This document shows, piece after piece, positions 8,843 through 15,238 of a stretch of 40,152 bases of DNA; within the stretch, counting starts at the first letter, position 1, and the number at the start of each line of letters is the position of its first letter. The notes under the pieces are model-generated. The model made no database searches. It saw only the letters and a list, made by a program, of their open reading frames with translations, and was not told the origin of the DNA. The DNA comes from Parcubacteria group bacterium CG1_02_44_31 (GTDB lineage: Bacteria; Patescibacteriota; Minisyncoccia; UBA6257; Brennerbacteraceae). The position numbers and the translations under genes are program-made. Location of the stretch: assembly GCA_001872485.1 (NCBI GenBank), contig MNWK01000030.1, positions 1-40,152 on the forward strand. Direction: 5' to 3'.

Positions 8843-8907
8843 AAAAAACCAGTCCCTTGCTTGCGGCCTTGATTGCGCACAATCAAGAATACAAGTAAGG
8901 GACTGGT
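8843..8907 (-). terminator. Strong rho-independent terminator after the Lys-rich small gene
   Basis: ACCAGTCCCTTGCTTG (8848-8863) pairs with CAAGTAAGGGACTGGT (8892-8907) at 15 of 16 positions. A second stem, TTGATT/AATCAA, stacks inside. On the minus strand the stem is followed at once by TTTTTTG. It would stop transcripts of the 30-residue gene 10 nt upstream and protects the hpf operon from read-through. Confidence 0.8.
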
Positions 8908-8917
8908 GAGAACAAAG

Positions 8918-9010
8918 TTAGCGAGCCCTTCGTGCCTTCTTTGCCTTCTTTGCCTTCTTTGCAGGCTTCTTTGCCACTTTCTTGGCCGCCTTTCTCTTCT
9001 TTGCTGACAT
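8918..9010 (-). CDS. 30-residue Lys/Ala-rich basic protein, histone-H1-tail-like
   Basis: This reading frame is too short for the ORF track. It encodes MSAKKRKAAKKVAKKPAKK... ending ARRAR, composed almost only of Lys, Ala, Arg and a single Pro, with repeated AKK units. Such composition is typical of nucleic-acid-binding tails (histone H1-like, AlgP-like) and of small basic ribosome-associated peptides. Support for a real gene: a candidate promoter about 115 nt upstream, a strong terminator 10 nt after the stop, and codons alternating among AAG, GCA and GCC with no frameshift. No Shine-Dalgarno sequence is obvious. Role in DNA or RNA binding is inferred from composition only. Confidence 0.6.
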   Translation of the reverse strand: MSAKKRKAAKKVAKKPAKKAKKAKKARRAR

Positions 9011-9125
9011 AGATGTAAATATGTTTACGCGCTTACGCGCAAAGAATTAATTGCAAGCGTTCGACTTGCACGCTTGATTATGAAAAGAAACAAAAATATA
9101 AAATGCAATGTGCTTCTTGCTATCA

Positions 9126-9153
9126 ATTGTAGAACGCAAAAAAAGTTTGGCAA
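9126..9153 (-). promoter_or_regulatory. Candidate sigma70-type promoter for the Lys-rich small gene
   Basis: On the minus strand TTGCCA is followed, after 16 nt, by TACAAT. Transcription would start about 115 nt before the ATG at 9010. The leader contains GC-rich inverted repeats (GCGCGTAAGCGCG and AAGCGTGCAAGTCGAACGCTT) that could fold. Confidence 0.45.
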
Positions 9154-9238
9154 GTGTGGATAACTCACACACATGAAAAAAATCAATGCGCGACAAAAAC
9201 AGAATGCAAAAAATGAAAAACTCTTGCCTGCCAGTCGC

Positions 9239-10225
9239 TTACGCTCCAGACACTTGCGGGCAAGATTCCGCAAACGGGTCGCGGTCAAAACCCATTAATC
9301 GCACTTCGTGCTGCAAACGGACGCCGAATCGTTCAAAAACTTTCTTTTGAGCGAATTGTGCAAGCTTTATCACGTCCAGGGCGGTCGCAGAACCCGCATT
9401 GACGAAATAATTTGCTTGATGCCGCATAATTTGCGCACCGCCAATCTTTTTTCCCGCAACCCCGGCTTGCTCTAACAAATAACCCGCGCCTATTTCCTTT
9501 TGCGATTTGGCAAAACGAGGAAGTTTGCTTAAAAAATTCGGACTGAACATTCCAGCAGCTGCGTTGCCAAAGAAACATCCGGCGCTTTTGTTCTTTGGAG
9601 GATATCGAACGTTGCGATACGCTATAATTGCTTGACGCAAATTCATCTTTTCCCATGGCATGTTTGAACCAACATCAAGAAACAGCTCTACTTGCCAGAT
9701 CACACCGGGCATTTCACCCTGTTTCTGTTTGAACACGCTTGTACCATATGAAAATCCGCACGCATCTTGAGAAAATGATTTTTTAACGCCGTTGCAGTCA
9801 AAAAATACCACCTGGCGGACCATATCACCTATGCTCCCACCAAATGCGCGGGCGTTTCCGTAAATCGCTCCGCCAATCGTTCCCGGAATGCCGCTCAAAT
9901 TTTCCAATCCCCGTAAATTCTTTTTGACCGACATCTCAACCAGTTTATCCAGAGACATTCCGGCACCGACAACAATACGGTTGCCGCTGATCACACATGT
10001 ATCATGCGCAACGCATATCACTAAGCCTTGCACCCCTGCATCGGCTATCAACACATTACTGCCGCCGCCCATCACGGTAACAGGCAATACGTTTTGTTTG
10101 GCAAACATAAACGCCTGCTTTAATTCAGACAACGTTTTTACGCAACAAAAATATTCAGCGGGTCCGCCGATACCGAGTGTGGTATAGCGCTTGAGAGAAA
10201 TATTTTGTTTGATTTTCATATTCAT
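9239..10225 (-). CDS. murB: UDP-N-acetylenolpyruvoylglucosamine reductase MurB
   Basis: MurB reduces the MurA product with NADPH and FAD to give UDP-MurNAc. The 328-residue protein starts with NISLKRYTTLGIGGPAEYF, then the FAD-binding signature VMGGGSNVLIAD (about 51-62) and ENLSGIPGTIGGAIYGNARAFG. The proton-donor position is Cys217 in SAGCFFGNA, where Ser or Cys is usual, and the C-terminal acid is Glu307 in LQHEVRLMG. Odd point: the usual Arg in the 'YRxSxFK' stretch is Gly here (YGTSVFK), so the substrate-stabilising arginine seems lost or shifted. It stands apart from murA by 7 kb. A second ATG two codons in is an alternative start. Confidence 0.93.
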   Translation of the reverse strand: MNMKIKQNISLKRYTTLGIGGPAEYFCCVKTLSELKQAFMFAKQNVLPVTVMGGGSNVLIADAGVQGLVICVAHDTCVISGNRIVVGAGMSLDKLVEMSVKKNLRGLENLSGIPGTIGGAIYGNARAFGGSIGDMVRQVVFFDCNGVKKSFSQDACGFSYGTSVFKQKQGEMPGVIWQVELFLDVGSNMPWEKMNLRQAIIAYRNVRYPPKNKSAGCFFGNAAAGMFSPNFLSKLPRFAKSQKEIGAGYLLEQAGVAGKKIGGAQIMRHQANYFVNAGSATALDVIKLAQFAQKKVFERFGVRLQHEVRLMGFDRDPFAESCPQVSGA

Positions 10226-10472
10226 TCATCTCATTGTACCATGCGGCAAAGATGCACAATGAACATCAAAGGGTGACACATTGAGCGACCCTTTCTCTGA
10301 ATTAACGAAATCAACAGGTATATTACAGAATCAACAATTACCATTTACGAGCTATACCCATACATTATGTGTCTATGCACGTACGCGTTATATGAAGTTG
10401 AAAAAATAGTTAACACTATTACCCAGGGGCATTGAAGCCATTACATTGTGGTATCACCTGAACAACGAATTG
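10226..10472. other. Intergenic gap, no gene seen
   Basis: About 250 nt upstream of murB with no supported ORF. GGGTGACACATTGAGCGACCC can form a small hairpin; the remainder is AT-rich. The murB promoter should lie here on the minus strand but I cannot assign it. Confidence 0.4.
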
Positions 10473-10551
10473 ACCCTGTAGTGATTTTTTGACCTACGTT
10501 AAAAAGTTGAAAACGCGAATTGCGAAGCTTGTTAAAAATCTACTACGGGGT
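10473..10551. repeat. Palindromic element, 'CCCCGTAGTAG' family
   Basis: Outer arms ACCCTGTAGTGATTTTTTGAC and GTTAAAAATCTACTACGGGGT pair imperfectly. The interior contains AAGTTGAAAACGCGAATTGCGAAGCTT. Ends match the copies at 508, 3256, 22497 and 29315. Confidence 0.7.
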
Positions 10552-10593
10552 TGACTTTCATATCCGCACACGGCAAAATATATACATATCTTG

Positions 10594-10672
10594 CGCCTTG
10601 CAATCCCTATCGGACAGCGCTCACTTAAAATCATAACTTTTGGAGCAAACTTCCGATAGGGATTGCAAGGCG
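10594..10672. repeat. 20-bp perfect inverted repeat with 39-nt loop
   Basis: CGCCTTGCAATCCCTATCGG is repeated exactly as its reverse complement at 10653-10672. The right arm lies inside the 3' end of the small hypothetical gene, encoding LRLAIPIG, while the left arm lies beyond its stop. On the minus strand the structure is followed by an AT-rich run (ATATGTATATATTTTG), so it could act as a weak terminator, but exact identity of the arms suggests a recent inverted duplication. Confidence 0.7.
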
Positions 10673-10876
10673 TAAATCCATCCCGTACTGACCGCGGATT
10701 TTATACACCCCAGTACCAGTTCTGCCTTGCGGAACAATAACGGGGTGTTCGTCCAGCGAACAACCTGAATAGAAAAAGACCATATGTGCCGCAGCAAAAC
10801 GCCCTATGTAATATTCCATAAACGCGCGAGTCTCCACAAAATCGAACCCCCGACTTACGTCGGAGGTTCGATACAT
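10631..10876 (-). CDS. Hypothetical 81-residue protein
   Basis: No family recognised. From the ATG the protein reads MYRTSDVSRGFDFVETRAFMEYYIGRFAAAHMVFFYSG... and ends AIPIGSLLQKL; a TTG start at 10903 would add nine residues. Composition is protein-like with one moderately hydrophobic stretch (RFAAAHMVFFYSG) and a VYKIRGQYGMDLRLA tail. A candidate promoter lies upstream, which supports transcription. Two oddities weaken the call: the first codons coincide with a hairpin (ATCGAACCTCCGAC/GTCGGGGGTTCGAT) and the last codons with a 20-bp inverted repeat. It could be a fragment of a longer protein, or a structured RNA read as protein. Confidence 0.4.
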   Translation of the reverse strand: MYRTSDVSRGFDFVETRAFMEYYIGRFAAAHMVFFYSGCSLDEHPVIVPQGRTGTGVYKIRGQYGMDLRLAIPIGSLLQKL

Positions 10877-10936
10877 AACTCTTGGAGTTCCCTTTCCGCT
10901 CAAAAGAGCTAATTGGGAATACGCTCACTTGTCCCT

Positions 10937-10964
10937 ATTGTAGCACAAAAATTGAAAAAATCAA
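10937..10964 (-). promoter_or_regulatory. Candidate promoter for the 81-residue hypothetical gene
   Basis: Minus strand TTGATT, 16-nt spacer, TACAAT. The transcript would begin about 55 nt before the ATG at 10876 and contains the direct repeat unit AAGTGAGCG, which recurs near the end of the locus. Confidence 0.45.
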
Positions 10965-11043
10965 CCCCGTGTATAATGCCACCCAATTCTGTATTTGTGA
11001 AAAACTTAGCTTCCTACAAAAAAAGTATCCTCAAAACAACTCG

Positions 11044-11982
11044 CTAAAGAGTGGTGATGTGACGAGACTGAACAATAAATAGTTTGCCACCCCCAATCGT
11101 CCACTCAATATCCTGTGGTTCGCCAAAATGTTCCTCTATTCTTTTTGATATTCTCGCTATTGTTTTTATCTGAACGGTTGAAAGCTTTTGTTTGTCTCTC
11201 TTGGCGTCTAAAACGGGAGTTATTTTATTCCCGCTTTTATCCAGAGCAATCATTTTATCTTGCGGGTTTTTGTTTATATCCAAGACCTTAAGAGAATTCT
11301 TTTCAACCACATAAGTGTCCGGGGTCTGCTGGCCGGAAACCAATAACTCTCCCAAGCCCCAGCAAGCCTCAATTACCATTTGGTTTTTATCCTTTGTCAC
11401 CGGATGCACGGTAAAACAGACGCCGGAAACATCGGATTGGATCATTTTTTGGACGACCACCGCCACGCTTACTTTCTTTCTCTTTAGGCCTTTTTTTACC
11501 CGATAAAACAAGGCTCTGGGAGCAAAAAGGGAAGCCCAGCATTTTTTAACATTCTTGATCAAGTCCTTTCTTGCCGTATTCAAATAGGTTTCCAGCTCTC
11601 CGGCCCAAGAATCAATTTTTGAATCTTCAGCTGTAGCCGAACTTCTGACGGCAACATATTTTGCTCCTAATCTTTCAAACGAATCCATAATTTCTTTTTC
11701 AATGCTTTTGGGCATTTCTGCTTCCATAATCAATCTCCTGATAATTTCTGCGCTTTCTTCCACCGATTCTAAATCCTCAATATTGATTCTGTTCAACATT
11801 GCCTTTATTTCCACGTTTATATCCGTTTCTTTTAAGAATCTTTCAAAGGCCGAGGCCAAAACTACAAAACCGGGTGGCACGGGCATTTTGATAAACGCTA
11901 ACTCTCCAAGATTAGCCCCCTTTCCCCCGGCAATCTTAATATCTCGCCTGTTTATTTCTTTGAAAGTTTTTATGAATTTCAT
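11044..11982 (-). CDS. Stand-alone ATP-binding domain of a PEP-synthase/dikinase-like enzyme
   Basis: The 312 residues match only the N-terminal nucleotide-binding part (PPDK_N, ATP-grasp-like) of PEP synthase, pyruvate phosphate dikinase and rifampicin phosphotransferase. Visible landmarks: AGGKGANLGEL near residue 20, PVPPGFVVLASAF, VAVRSSATAEDSKIDSWAGELETYLN, VVVQKMIQSDVSGVCFTVHPVT, IEACWGLGELLVSGQQTPDTYVV and the closing DIEWTIGGGKLFIVQSR. In full enzymes this part phosphorylates a histidine on a swivel domain; here the swivel domains are in separate upstream genes. It overlaps the 488-residue gene by ATGA, so the two are likely made together as a split enzyme. No PEP/pyruvate barrel is fused or nearby. 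Confidence 0.9.
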   Translation of the reverse strand: MKFIKTFKEINRRDIKIAGGKGANLGELAFIKMPVPPGFVVLASAFERFLKETDINVEIKAMLNRINIEDLESVEESAEIIRRLIMEAEMPKSIEKEIMDSFERLGAKYVAVRSSATAEDSKIDSWAGELETYLNTARKDLIKNVKKCWASLFAPRALFYRVKKGLKRKKVSVAVVVQKMIQSDVSGVCFTVHPVTKDKNQMVIEACWGLGELLVSGQQTPDTYVVEKNSLKVLDINKNPQDKMIALDKSGNKITPVLDAKRDKQKLSTVQIKTIARISKRIEEHFGEPQDIEWTIGGGKLFIVQSRHITTL

Positions 11983-11992
11983 TTTGCTTTTT
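11951..11992. repeat. 42-bp direct repeat, copy 1 (junction of the split dikinase genes)
   Basis: TTTATTTCTTTGAAAGTTTTTATGAATTTCATTTTGCTTTTT occurs here and again exactly at 13449-13490. It spans the end of a swivel-domain gene and the first 11 codons of the ATP-binding-domain gene, and marks an ancestral tandem duplication. Confidence 0.9.
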
Positions 11993-13445
11993 TTAAGATT
12001 TTAACGGTTCCAATATCAGCATCTACTTCCACTGTATCTCCATCCTTTAACACTTTGGTTGCGTTTCTCGTAGCGATGAGGCAAGGGATTTTTAACTCTC
12101 TTGAGCATATTGCAGCATGACAAGTGATGCCTCCTTCATCGGTTACAATCGCCGTTGCTTTATGTATCGCTATAGTCATGTCCGGCGTAGTCATAGATGC
12201 CACCAATATCTCGCCTTTTTGTAATTTTTGGACATCTTTAACAATCTTTATTACTCTGACCCTTCCCTTAACTTTTCCTGGGTAAGCCGTAGTTCCTTTT
12301 AAGGCCTCTGTTTCAATCTTCTCTTCTAACTCTCTTTTAATTTCGGCAAGTTCTTTCTCGTCGCTAACCACTTCGATAATCCCGTTTCTCATAACGATAG
12401 CATAGTGCTTTTTACGTCTTTCTATTTCTTTTGAATCCGGGAATATATTTTGAAGGAGAAACGCTTTGATCTCATAGGGGGTTAAGAATAACACATCATT
12501 GAACTCTAATTTTGCTCTTCTTGATAATTCTTTCAGAAAAGGCGTTATGTGGCAAAAAGCCTGTCTTAATATATCCGTTCGATAAGTTCTTAGATATAAA
12601 TATTCTTGGGTAAGATTAATAAGTTGTACTAACCTTTTATTATCCTTGAATTCTTCTTTGACCTTATTAAATGTTCTTTCACCCTGTTTTATTTTGTCCA
12701 ATGTGTTTTCTAACTCTCTTTCGGGATTATGGGTATTCTTCAGATTCTTCGTAAAATATTCTTTGCTCCATATCGGGAGCGATAAAGCATAGTGTGGCAA
12801 CCAGTAAAACCTTCTTGTGTGTTTTTGAAGCAGGTCGCTAATTTCCTTATCAATTTTTCCCTTCTTTTTGTATTTGATTGCTATTTTTAGTAAATTAATC
12901 CTTTCTTCGTCAACCGCATTCAATTTAGTTTTTGTCGTTATTACTTGCCAATATCTCTCAAAAAGATTTTGCTTATCTTTGGATTTTAACTCTTCGTTTA
13001 ACACATTCTTCGTTTCTTCTTCAAGAAATTTCTCAATTACTAGCGGTGCGTACAAACCAAAGGAAAACTTGCTCCGTCCATATCCATAGTTTTTATAATA
13101 TTGATAAAGCTGACTATTTGCTATCTTGCTTAAATCCAACCTTGATATAACTTGAAACGCCTTAAGCCACTCACTGCAAATTTTATAGATATTATCTGTT
13201 TCTCTTTTCAACCAATTCTTATTGTTTTTTATTTTATTTATAATTCTTTTCGCAAATTCTTCCCATTCTTCTTTGTAGAAAAAATATGTATGCTTATCGC
13301 CTTGAGGAAAATATATTTTGTTCTTGATCCCAGCACCTAACTTTTTAAGATAAATGTCCCTTTCCCCCTCTAAGTCATGAATTTCCACAGGCAAACTAGC
13401 CTCTCTGGTAATAGTCTCAATCCATTTTATTTTTGCTCTTTTCAT
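11979..13445 (-). CDS. PEP-utilising enzyme-like protein: helical region plus phosphohistidine swivel domain
   Basis: Residues 1 to about 380 are Lys/Glu-rich and helical, with no family I can name. Residues about 390-488 form a PEP-utiliser mobile (swivel) domain: GTTAYPGKVKGRVRVIKIVKDVQKLQKGEILVASMTTPDM, then DEGGITCHAAICSRELKIPCLIATRNAT with the phospho-acceptor His443. The middle region shares WLPxxxxxxPxxxxYFxxxxKN and QEYxYLRxYR patterns with the 681-residue protein, so the two are paralogues outside the winged helix. The stop overlaps the start of the ATP-binding-domain gene (ATGA). I infer that the helical part recognises a substrate while His443 carries the phosphate; the substrate is unknown. 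Confidence 0.8.
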   Translation of the reverse strand: MKRAKIKWIETITREASLPVEIHDLEGERDIYLKKLGAGIKNKIYFPQGDKHTYFFYKEEWEEFAKRIINKIKNNKNWLKRETDNIYKICSEWLKAFQVISRLDLSKIANSQLYQYYKNYGYGRSKFSFGLYAPLVIEKFLEEETKNVLNEELKSKDKQNLFERYWQVITTKTKLNAVDEERINLLKIAIKYKKKGKIDKEISDLLQKHTRRFYWLPHYALSLPIWSKEYFTKNLKNTHNPERELENTLDKIKQGERTFNKVKEEFKDNKRLVQLINLTQEYLYLRTYRTDILRQAFCHITPFLKELSRRAKLEFNDVLFLTPYEIKAFLLQNIFPDSKEIERRKKHYAIVMRNGIIEVVSDEKELAEIKRELEEKIETEALKGTTAYPGKVKGRVRVIKIVKDVQKLQKGEILVASMTTPDMTIAIHKATAIVTDEGGITCHAAICSRELKIPCLIATRNATKVLKDGDTVEVDADIGTVKILKKAK

Positions 13446-13448
13446 AAT

Positions 13449-13490
13449 TTTATTTCTTTGAAAGTTTTTATGAATTTCATTTTGCTTTTT
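13449..13490. repeat. 42-bp direct repeat, copy 2 (fossil gene junction)
   Basis: Exact copy of 11951-11992. Here it joins a decayed swivel domain to the first codons of a vanished ATP-binding-domain gene (MKFIKTFKEI), directly before the start of the 488-residue gene. Confidence 0.9.
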
Positions 13491-13640
13491 CCAAAATTCT
13501 CACGATTCCTTTTTCTGCATTAACTCCTAGCAAATCCCGTTTTTAAATACCCTCGCCACAATTTTTGTCACAATTATACAGGAAATCTTGAATTCTCGGG
13601 CAAGAATAGCGGCATAACTCAAATCCTTCCATTCTGAAAA
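13477..13640 (-). pseudogene. Decayed PEP-utiliser swivel domain
   Basis: Minus-strand translation gives FSEWKDLSYAAILAREFKISCIIVTKIVARVFKNG and, after a frameshift and an in-frame TAG, GVNAEKGIVRILEKAK followed by TGA. This aligns with the C-terminal half of the intact swivel domains (HAAICSRELKIPCLIATRNATKVLKDGD...). The acceptor histidine position reads Tyr (SYAA for CHAA). It is followed by a 42-bp duplicate of the next gene's start. I read it as the remains of an older tandem copy. Confidence 0.75.
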
Positions 13641-13687
13641 TCTGGAACCAATTTCACGTCAGTATGGTCAAACAAAGACGATTTATT

Positions 13688-14773
13688 CTAAGGATCAATC
13701 CGGGGGTCACACATTGTGTAAAACCGTTCTTTTGTCATTTTGATTACAGATCTCTTCGGCTTAAAAGAAGGAAACCCTTTTCGAACCTTTTCCAGTAAAC
13801 TTTTGGAGGGCTGCCACTTTTTTCCTAAAAGCTTGTAGATTGGTCTCATGCGATAATAGACTCTTTTAACCGACTCTACCACTTGCTCTTTTTCGCTTAA
13901 ACCCTCTGCCCACAAACTTATCTTCAAAGCCTCTTTTTCAATGACTTCACAGACCTTAAATAGTAATCTTTCTTCATTCAAGAACTCTTTATTTCTTCCC
14001 CTATGGGCAAATCCGAAAACTGCCAGTGTATTTTCTACCAAAGACAAGTTGTGGGTATAATCATTCAATACCGGAAAATCAAAACGGACTTTCGTGTTGT
14101 AAATCGTATAAGCTGTAACCGCTTTGTAGGGAAACCGGGTTTTAAAAGGAAGGAGCTTAGGCTCTCTTAGATTGTAATATTCGCGTACTATCAACTGAGC
14201 AGAAGAACCTTTCCATTTTACAGGATAGGGTCCGTGGGTTTCCCTGGTGGCGCAGACTGCGTTCCAAAACACAGCTTCGTCTAGACTCAAAAGATCCCCA
14301 TGAAGTCGGGCAAATAGTTTGGCAAAGTTGGGATTAAGTCGCGTATCAATCCAGTCTGCTTTTTTAATCTCTTTCCTAATCCTTTCTTTATTCCAGATAA
14401 TATTAAGTCCGTCCTCGCAGAAAACGCTTCCTACCATTAAAAACTTCATCATTTTTAAAAATTCTAAATCTATTTTCATTCTTTCTCTTTTCTTAAGCTT
14501 GGCTGTTTTCACCGTTGATATGAATCGAGACAAAGCTAACCATACTGCATTAGGATATTGAAATGCCAAGGCAATTTCTCTTAAAGATTTAGATTTCCTT
14601 AGTAACAAATAGTCTGCGCAGAACGATCGAGAAGAAACTTCGTCAAACAAGGGGGAATAAAAAAGGAAGTTGATGGGCCACCAAGCATAAGGGTCTAAAA
14701 CCTTTCCGCTTTGATAAGCAGCCTTATCAAAAGCCTTAAGCATTTTGTCAATAAGAAGATTGTCTTTTTGCAT
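13688..14773 (-). CDS. Unknown 361-residue protein of the dikinase-like cluster
   Basis: I recognise no family. The start at 14773 is chosen because AAGGA lies 7 nt upstream; the TTG start in the ORF track overlaps the swivel-domain gene more deeply. The protein is basic and rich in aromatic residues, with predicted helices throughout and no membrane segment. Landmarks: DPYAWWPINFLFYSPLFDE near the N-terminus, ALAFQYPNAVWLALSRF, and NLSLVENTLAVFGFAHRGRNKEF in the second half. It overlaps the 115-residue swivel gene by 26 nt, so it is probably part of the same transcript and may be the partner or target of the phosphotransfer proteins. That role is inference from position only. Confidence 0.65.
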   Translation of the reverse strand: MQKDNLLIDKMLKAFDKAAYQSGKVLDPYAWWPINFLFYSPLFDEVSSRSFCADYLLLRKSKSLREIALAFQYPNAVWLALSRFISTVKTAKLKKRERMKIDLEFLKMMKFLMVGSVFCEDGLNIIWNKERIRKEIKKADWIDTRLNPNFAKLFARLHGDLLSLDEAVFWNAVCATRETHGPYPVKWKGSSAQLIVREYYNLREPKLLPFKTRFPYKAVTAYTIYNTKVRFDFPVLNDYTHNLSLVENTLAVFGFAHRGRNKEFLNEERLLFKVCEVIEKEALKISLWAEGLSEKEQVVESVKRVYYRMRPIYKLLGKKWQPSKSLLEKVRKGFPSFKPKRSVIKMTKERFYTMCDPRIDP

Positions 14774-15095
14774 AGATTTTTCCTTGGTTACCATCGACAA
14801 TAATATACATGCCGTCTTTTAGCAATCGCGTGGCGTTTTGCGTTCCGACAACAGCTGGAATTCCAAACTCTCGGCAGACAATCGCCGGATGCGAGAGCAT
14901 ACCGCCTTTATCGGTTACGATAGCGATTGCCTTTCTCATTACCAAAATCCATGGAGGGCTAGTTATAGGGGCGACAAGAATTCGACCGTTTTTCATCTTT
15001 GAAAACTCTTTTATGGTTCTAATAACTACTACTTTTCCTTCAACTAAACCATAACTCGCCCTTATTCCTTTTAAAATAATTTTTTGTCTTGGCAT
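14748..15095 (-). CDS. Free-standing phosphohistidine swivel domain
   Basis: The whole 115-residue protein is one PEP-utiliser mobile domain: GIRASYGLVEGKVVVIRTIKEFSKMKNGRILVAPITSPPW, then TDKGGMLSHPAIVCREFGIPAVVGTQNATRLLKDG. The acceptor is His69 in LSHPAI. Such isolated domains need a separate kinase; the ATP-binding domain encoded about 3 kb downstream in the cluster is the obvious donor. Its stop overlaps the next gene. Comparable isolated domains occur in archaeal and bacterial genomes as 'PEP-utilising protein mobile region', mostly without known function. Confidence 0.88.
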   Translation of the reverse strand: MPRQKIILKGIRASYGLVEGKVVVIRTIKEFSKMKNGRILVAPITSPPWILVMRKAIAIVTDKGGMLSHPAIVCREFGIPAVVGTQNATRLLKDGMYIIVDGNQGKIYAKRQSSY

Positions 15096-15097
15096 AT

Positions 15098-15172
15098 TAT
15101 TTTACTTTTTTAATAATCCTAGAAACCCTCATAGGTATTTAATTCAATCATATCACCGTTTTAAAAAAACCT
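15098..15172 (-). pseudogene. Second decayed swivel-domain C-terminus
   Basis: In the gap before the 115-residue gene, minus-strand sequence reads NGDMIELNTYEG and, in a shifted frame, GVSRIIKKVK followed by TAA. This matches the ends of intact swivel domains here (DGDTVEVDADIGTVKILKKAK; DGQMIELDATKGLVRRLNQ). Only the last 25 or so codons survive. It is evidence for repeated gain and loss of swivel modules. Confidence 0.55.
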
Positions 15173-15238
15173 TAGCCGTCTTTCCGGTTCAGTCATATTA
15201 ACTAATTTGATTGTACAAAACAAATTATCTTCGCCATC

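Noticed and set aside
8629-8898. 89-residue plus-strand ORF
   Set aside because: It crosses a perfect hairpin and the minus-strand terminator, and its composition is unlike a protein.
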